From Massilia niastensis DSM 21313 (GTDB taxonomy: Bacteria; Pseudomonadota; Gammaproteobacteria; Burkholderiales; Burkholderiaceae_D), in NCBI RefSeq assembly GCF_000382345.1, contig NZ_KB908076.1, forward strand, positions 62,001-126,000: DNA of 64,000 nt. Direction: 5' to 3'. Made by a program: the position numbers and the translations under genes. The notes beneath the pieces are model-generated. The model was not told the DNA's origin and did not search any database. It was given only the letters and a program-made list of their open reading frames with translations. The number at the start of each line of letters is the position of its first letter. Position 1 is the first letter of the stretch. Below, in pieces: positions 60,779 to 64,000 of the stretch.

Positions 60779-61642
60779 GTGCTGTTCACGTTCGGGCTGC
60801 TGTTCGCAGCCATTGCCGTCGCATGGCTGCCGCCATTGCGCGTCGGCGCCACATTTTCATTTGCTGCATGGCAGGCGCTGCTCGGCGCCGCGGTCGTGGC
60901 GGGTCTGGTCCAGGGCTTCCTGAGTGCGCCGGCGCTGGTGGCGCTGGCGCTGCTGGCGGCGCTTGCCGTCGGCGCCGAGCGCGCCGCGGGCAAGGTGCCG
61001 CGCGTGCTGCTGCTGGCGGCCGCCATGCTGGTGATACTGGCCCTCGCCCTGCATGCGGTGCCGGGCTTTCATAATCCCAAGCTGTTCGATCAGCTGGTCG
61101 TGAGCACGAACGCGCCGCCGTTCACCATGTACCTGAACTTCGACAAGGCGGCGGCGGGGCTCGTCCTGCTTGGCCTGCTGTGCACGCGCGTCGTCGATGG
61201 CGACGGCTGGCGCCGGGCGCTGGGCGCGGGCCTGGCCGGCGGTCTGCTGACGGCGGCCGCGGTGCTGGGCATCGGCCTGGCGCTCGGCTATATCGCCTTC
61301 GATCCGAACGACTGGCAGCTGGTCCTGCAGTTCGGACTGGTCAACCTGCTGTTCGTCTGTGTCGCCGAAGAGGTGTTCTTCCGTGGCGTGCTGCAGGAGC
61401 GCCTGCAGCGTGCCTGGGCGGGCCACAAGGCCGGCGCCGCGTGCGCGGTCGCGCTCAGCAGCCTGCTGTTCGGCCTCGCCCACCTGGGCGGCGGCGTCAC
61501 GCTGTTCCTGCTGGCGACGCTGGCCGGGGCAGGGTATGGCGTCGTCTATGCGCGCACCCGCTCGATCGAGGCGGCGATCCTGGCCCACGTGCTGCTGAAC
61601 GTCATTCACTTCGCCTGGTTCACCTATCCACGCGCCTTGTGA
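60779..61642 (+). CDS. CPBP-family intramembrane metalloprotease
   Basis: A 287-residue polytopic membrane protein. The C-terminal Rce1-like domain shows the conserved EEVFFRGVLQERL, FGLAHLGGGV and HVLLNVIHF motifs that supply the catalytic Glu and His residues. The start is GTG 60779, preceded by AAGGAGAAGTAGAA. Seven or eight membrane helices are apparent. Role unknown; relatives process prenylated or bacteriocin-type precursors. No precursor gene is recognisable nearby. Confidence 0.85.
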   Translation: MLFTFGLLFAAIAVAWLPPLRVGATFSFAAWQALLGAAVVAGLVQGFLSAPALVALALLAALAVGAERAAGKVPRVLLLAAAMLVILALALHAVPGFHNPKLFDQLVVSTNAPPFTMYLNFDKAAAGLVLLGLLCTRVVDGDGWRRALGAGLAGGLLTAAAVLGIGLALGYIAFDPNDWQLVLQFGLVNLLFVCVAEEVFFRGVLQERLQRAWAGHKAGAACAVALSSLLFGLAHLGGGVTLFLLATLAGAGYGVVYARTRSIEAAILAHVLLNVIHFAWFTYPRAL

Positions 61643-61652
61643 CGTGACGATG

Positions 61653-61672
61653 CCCGCGCGCTAGCGTGCGGG
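61653..61672 (+). terminator. hairpin after the CPBP gene
   Basis: CCCGCGCG (61653-61660) and CGTGCGGG (61665-61672) pair around CTAG with one mismatch, ten bases after the stop. Confidence 0.5.
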
Positions 61673-61839
61673 CGGCAGGGAAGTCGTAGCGCATGGGCGT
61701 TCTCTCCCTGGGGGCTTCTTCATATCTGCTGCGCCATGCGAGTGTGGCAAACGCTCGTGTCGCCCCCGCGGGAACGGCGCGAGCGCGCGCCGCATCTAAT
61801 GTCGCACATGCAGTTGCAGACGCCGCCCAGGAGACCACC

Positions 61840-63060
61840 ATGCTGATACGACATTTTTGCAAGCCGGCAGTCCTCGTTTCCCTTGCGCTGCTGGCCGCCT
61901 GCGGCGGCGACGACGATGACGACGACCGGCCGCGAGCGGATGCCGATGCGAAGCTCGTCGCCCAGGGCAAGCAGGTGTTCCGCTTCGAAACCTTTGGCGA
62001 CGAGGTCAAATGGACCGACACCTTGCGCCTGCATGAAACGATCGCGTCAGCGGTCGACCCGACCACCGCGCTTGCCGTCGGCCTGAAGGTCGACGTCGAC
62101 GCGTTGCCGCCGGCCGTCCAGCAGGGCATCAAGGACGGCAGCGTCGACCTGAAAAATCCGCAGACGACCGTCACCCTGCTCAAGCTCAATGCCGTGGTCG
62201 GCCTGGCCGGGCAGGTGGAAACGGTGGCCGGCAGGGATGTGCTCAGGCGCGTCGGCACCACCTGCGCGCTGTGCCATTCGACCGTCGACGATTCGTTCGC
62301 CAAGGGCATCGGCAAGCGCCTGGACGGCTGGCCGAACCGCGACCTGAACCCGGGTGCGATCATCGCGCTCTCGCCCGCGCTGAGCGCCGCGCAGAAGGCC
62401 GTCTACAACTCCTGGGGACCGGGCAAGTACGACCCGCGCTTCAGCATCGACGGAAAGAATGGCCCGGTGACGATCCCGCCGGCCTACGGCCTGAAGGACT
62501 TGCGCAGCATTACCTTCACCGGCGACGGCGACGATGTCAGTTACTGGAACCGCTACGTCGCCGTGACCCAGATGGGTGGGCTCGGGCACTTCGCCGACCC
62601 GCGTATCGGCGTGGACATCACCAATGGCGCGGTCAACCGGGTGGAACCGCTGCTGCCGGCGCTGCGCGCCTACCAGCTCTCGCTCGACGCCCCGCCGCCG
62701 CCGGCGGGCAGCTTCGATGCGGTGGCCGCCGCGCGCGGCCGCCTGCTGTTCAACGGCAAGGGCACCTGCCTGAGCTGCCACAGCGGACCGAAGTTCACCG
62801 ACGCCAACGAGCGCCTGCACGAGGTGTCGGAAGTGGTGAGCGAACCGGAACCGGGCGGCGCGCCCAGCTATGCGTCGCGCAGCGCGACCAAAAAATACCG
62901 CACGGCGCCGCTGCGCGGGCTGTGGCAGCACCCGCCGTACTTCCACAACGGGACGGCGGCGACGCCGGAGGATGTGGTGAAGACCTATAACGAGCGCAAG
63001 GCCCTGGGCCTGAGCCCGCAGGAGGTCGCGGACCTGGCGCAGTACCTCAAATCGCTGTAG
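61840..63060 (+). CDS. di-heme cytochrome c lipoprotein (CCP/MauG-like)
   Basis: A 406-residue exported protein. The lipobox LLAAC (Cys 22) is followed by GG and six Asp. Two haem sites are CALCH (142-146) and CLSCH (310-314). The C-terminal PLRGLWQHPPYFHNGTAATPEDVV matches di-heme cytochrome c peroxidase/MauG relatives. It may be a peroxidase or an oxidase of a periplasmic protein; its partner is unknown. ATG 61840 follows CAGGAGACCACC; an in-frame upstream start lacks a signal peptide. Confidence 0.85.
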   Translation: MLIRHFCKPAVLVSLALLAACGGDDDDDDRPRADADAKLVAQGKQVFRFETFGDEVKWTDTLRLHETIASAVDPTTALAVGLKVDVDALPPAVQQGIKDGSVDLKNPQTTVTLLKLNAVVGLAGQVETVAGRDVLRRVGTTCALCHSTVDDSFAKGIGKRLDGWPNRDLNPGAIIALSPALSAAQKAVYNSWGPGKYDPRFSIDGKNGPVTIPPAYGLKDLRSITFTGDGDDVSYWNRYVAVTQMGGLGHFADPRIGVDITNGAVNRVEPLLPALRAYQLSLDAPPPPAGSFDAVAAARGRLLFNGKGTCLSCHSGPKFTDANERLHEVSEVVSEPEPGGAPSYASRSATKKYRTAPLRGLWQHPPYFHNGTAATPEDVVKTYNERKALGLSPQEVADLAQYLKSL

Positions 63061-63195
63061 CGCACACCAGGCCGGGCCTGCCACCCCAGGCGGACCCGTG
63101 CGCTGTTACTTGTATTTTTGTTATAGAGTCGTCTCGACTGTCCTTGCCCATTAGATGTCCACGGCCACAATCCTGCATGGCGGAGGGAACGAGGG

Positions 63196-64000
63196 ATGAC
63201 GTCGCAACTGACGAACGAATTGCGGTTTGCTACCCGTGCGCTGCTTCGCGACAACTGGTTATGCCAGTCCTCCTTGCGTAAGCTGCGGCGCAACGAACAA
63301 CTCGACAGCGAACAGCTGGACCGCATGCAGGCGCGCTACCTGCATAAAACCCTGCAAACCGCGATCGCGCGTTTGCCGTTCTATTCCCACATCTCGCCGG
63401 CGTTCTCCGTGGACGAAGCGCGGGACGTGCTGCACACCTTGTTTCCCATCATTACCAAGGAAACGCTGCTGGCCAATCCCGCCACCCTGTACCCGCACGG
63501 AGGCGCCCGGCGGCCCTGGGAAGCCGCCGGCAAGACCAGCGGCACGACGGGAACGCCGCTCGTCATCTATCGCAGTATCGAATCGCTGCTGCTCGAGAAC
63601 GCGTTCGTGAAGCGCCACTGGACCTGGGCGGGCTACGAGGATGGCATGCCACGGGCGACGCTCAGGGGCGACATGGTCGTCGGCCTGGAGCGCAAGGAAC
63701 CGCCATTCTGGTTCTGGAACCGGTATAACCAGCAATTGCTGCTGTCCTCGCGTCATCTGACCAGCGCCCACGTCGGCGCCATCATCGACCGCCTGGAATC
63801 GCTGTCGCCGCCGATCATGCAGGCTTATCCGTCGACGGCGTTTACGCTGGCCACCTATCTTGCGCGCAGCAAGCGGCAACTGCGCATTCCCCATGTCTTC
63901 ACCGCTTCCGAGCCGCTGTATCCCCACCAGCGCGAGCTGATCCTGGAGCGCCTGGGTCTCAGGATCATGGACATGTACGGCATGGCCGAACGGGTTGCGT
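63196..64000 (+). CDS. CapK/PaaK-like adenylating enzyme, 5' part
   Basis: An open frame from ATG 63196 to the window edge (268 codons read, no stop). The AMP-binding motif TSGTTGTPLVI and MDMYGMAERVA, the latter an A5-type motif, are visible. The N-terminal part is rich in charged helices. The family includes phenylacetate-CoA ligase and CapK-like proteins of capsule clusters, which lack a known reaction. GAGGGATG gives a weak ribosome site. It probably opens a surface-polysaccharide locus to the right. Confidence 0.75.
   Translation, partial: MTSQLTNELRFATRALLRDNWLCQSSLRKLRRNEQLDSEQLDRMQARYLHKTLQTAIARLPFYSHISPAFSVDEARDVLHTLFPIITKETLLANPATLYPHGGARRPWEAAGKTSGTTGTPLVIYRSIESLLLENAFVKRHWTWAGYEDGMPRATLRGDMVVGLERKEPPFWFWNRYNQQLLLSSRHLTSAHVGAIIDRLESLSPPIMQAYPSTAFTLATYLARSKRQLRIPHVFTASEPLYPHQRELILERLGLRIMDMYGMAERVA

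Noticed and set aside
1-64000. tRNA, rRNA, CRISPR arrays, prophage
   Set aside because: No cloverleaf-like gene, rRNA signature, regularly spaced repeat or phage structural gene was seen.

Overview
The window is high-GC DNA with densely packed genes, mostly short intergenic gaps and many ATGA-type start/stop overlaps. Gene content (type IV pilus PilB/PilC, Oar-type TonB receptors, copper CopCD, xanthine dehydrogenase XdhABC, BMP-type nucleoside transporter, S1/P1 nuclease) together with dyad repeats of the GTGGGCGGATTCCGCCCAC type suggest a betaproteobacterium, most likely Oxalobacteraceae (Massilia/Telluria-like). This placement is inference from gene content and style. I saw no rRNA, tRNA or CRISPR array.

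Layout. 1-6.1 kb: a periplasmic copper block (CusF-like, CopC, CopD), a kinase-like protein that has lost its phospho-acceptor histidine, and a leftward metal/siderophore block (small periplasmic protein, DUF4198 protein, TonB siderophore receptor) preceded by a perfect dyad. 6.3-16.7 kb: an amine/imino-acid or opine oxidation locus, with an aldehyde dehydrogenase divergent from a long operon encoding a type II haloacid dehalogenase-like protein, a PuuB-like flavoprotein, a dipeptide-type ABC importer without a binding protein, and a three-subunit HcnABC/opine-oxidase-like dehydrogenase. 16.7-18.7 kb: a metal module (His-rich membrane protein, HupE/UreJ permease, anchor protein, and a 39-residue His-rich lipoprotein). 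18.7-23.2 kb: a mixed region with a possible small RNA, a tautomerase, a DUF6429 protein, gene remnants, a CarH-type B12 photoreceptor regulator divergent from a chemoreceptor, and an IS3-family remnant. 23.2-30.1 kb: PilC, PilB, a CNNM/CBS transporter, an orphan ClpP-like protein and a DUF4153 membrane protein.

30.2-52.2 kb is the most coherent part: a purine and nucleic-acid scavenging super-locus. It encodes uraH, puuE, xdhABC, guaD, a secreted ADGF-type adenosine deaminase, a very large Oar-like TonB receptor, a lipoprotein 5'-nucleotidase, a secreted S1/P1 nuclease, a MipA-like outer-membrane protein, and a complete BMP-type nucleoside ABC importer. Read together they could hydrolyse external nucleic acid to nucleotides and nucleosides, deaminate adenosine outside, import nucleosides, and route guanine and xanthine to urate and ureides. 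Urate oxidase and OHCU decarboxylase are not in the window.

52.5-64 kb holds an alpha/beta hydrolase, DUF2231 and YciI proteins, a DUF969-DUF979-pyroglutamyl peptidase operon, uridine kinase, a Tat-exported beta-helix protein, a small lipoprotein, a YciH/SUI1 protein, a CPBP protease, a di-heme cytochrome c lipoprotein, and the start of a CapK/PaaK-like adenylating enzyme cut by the window edge.
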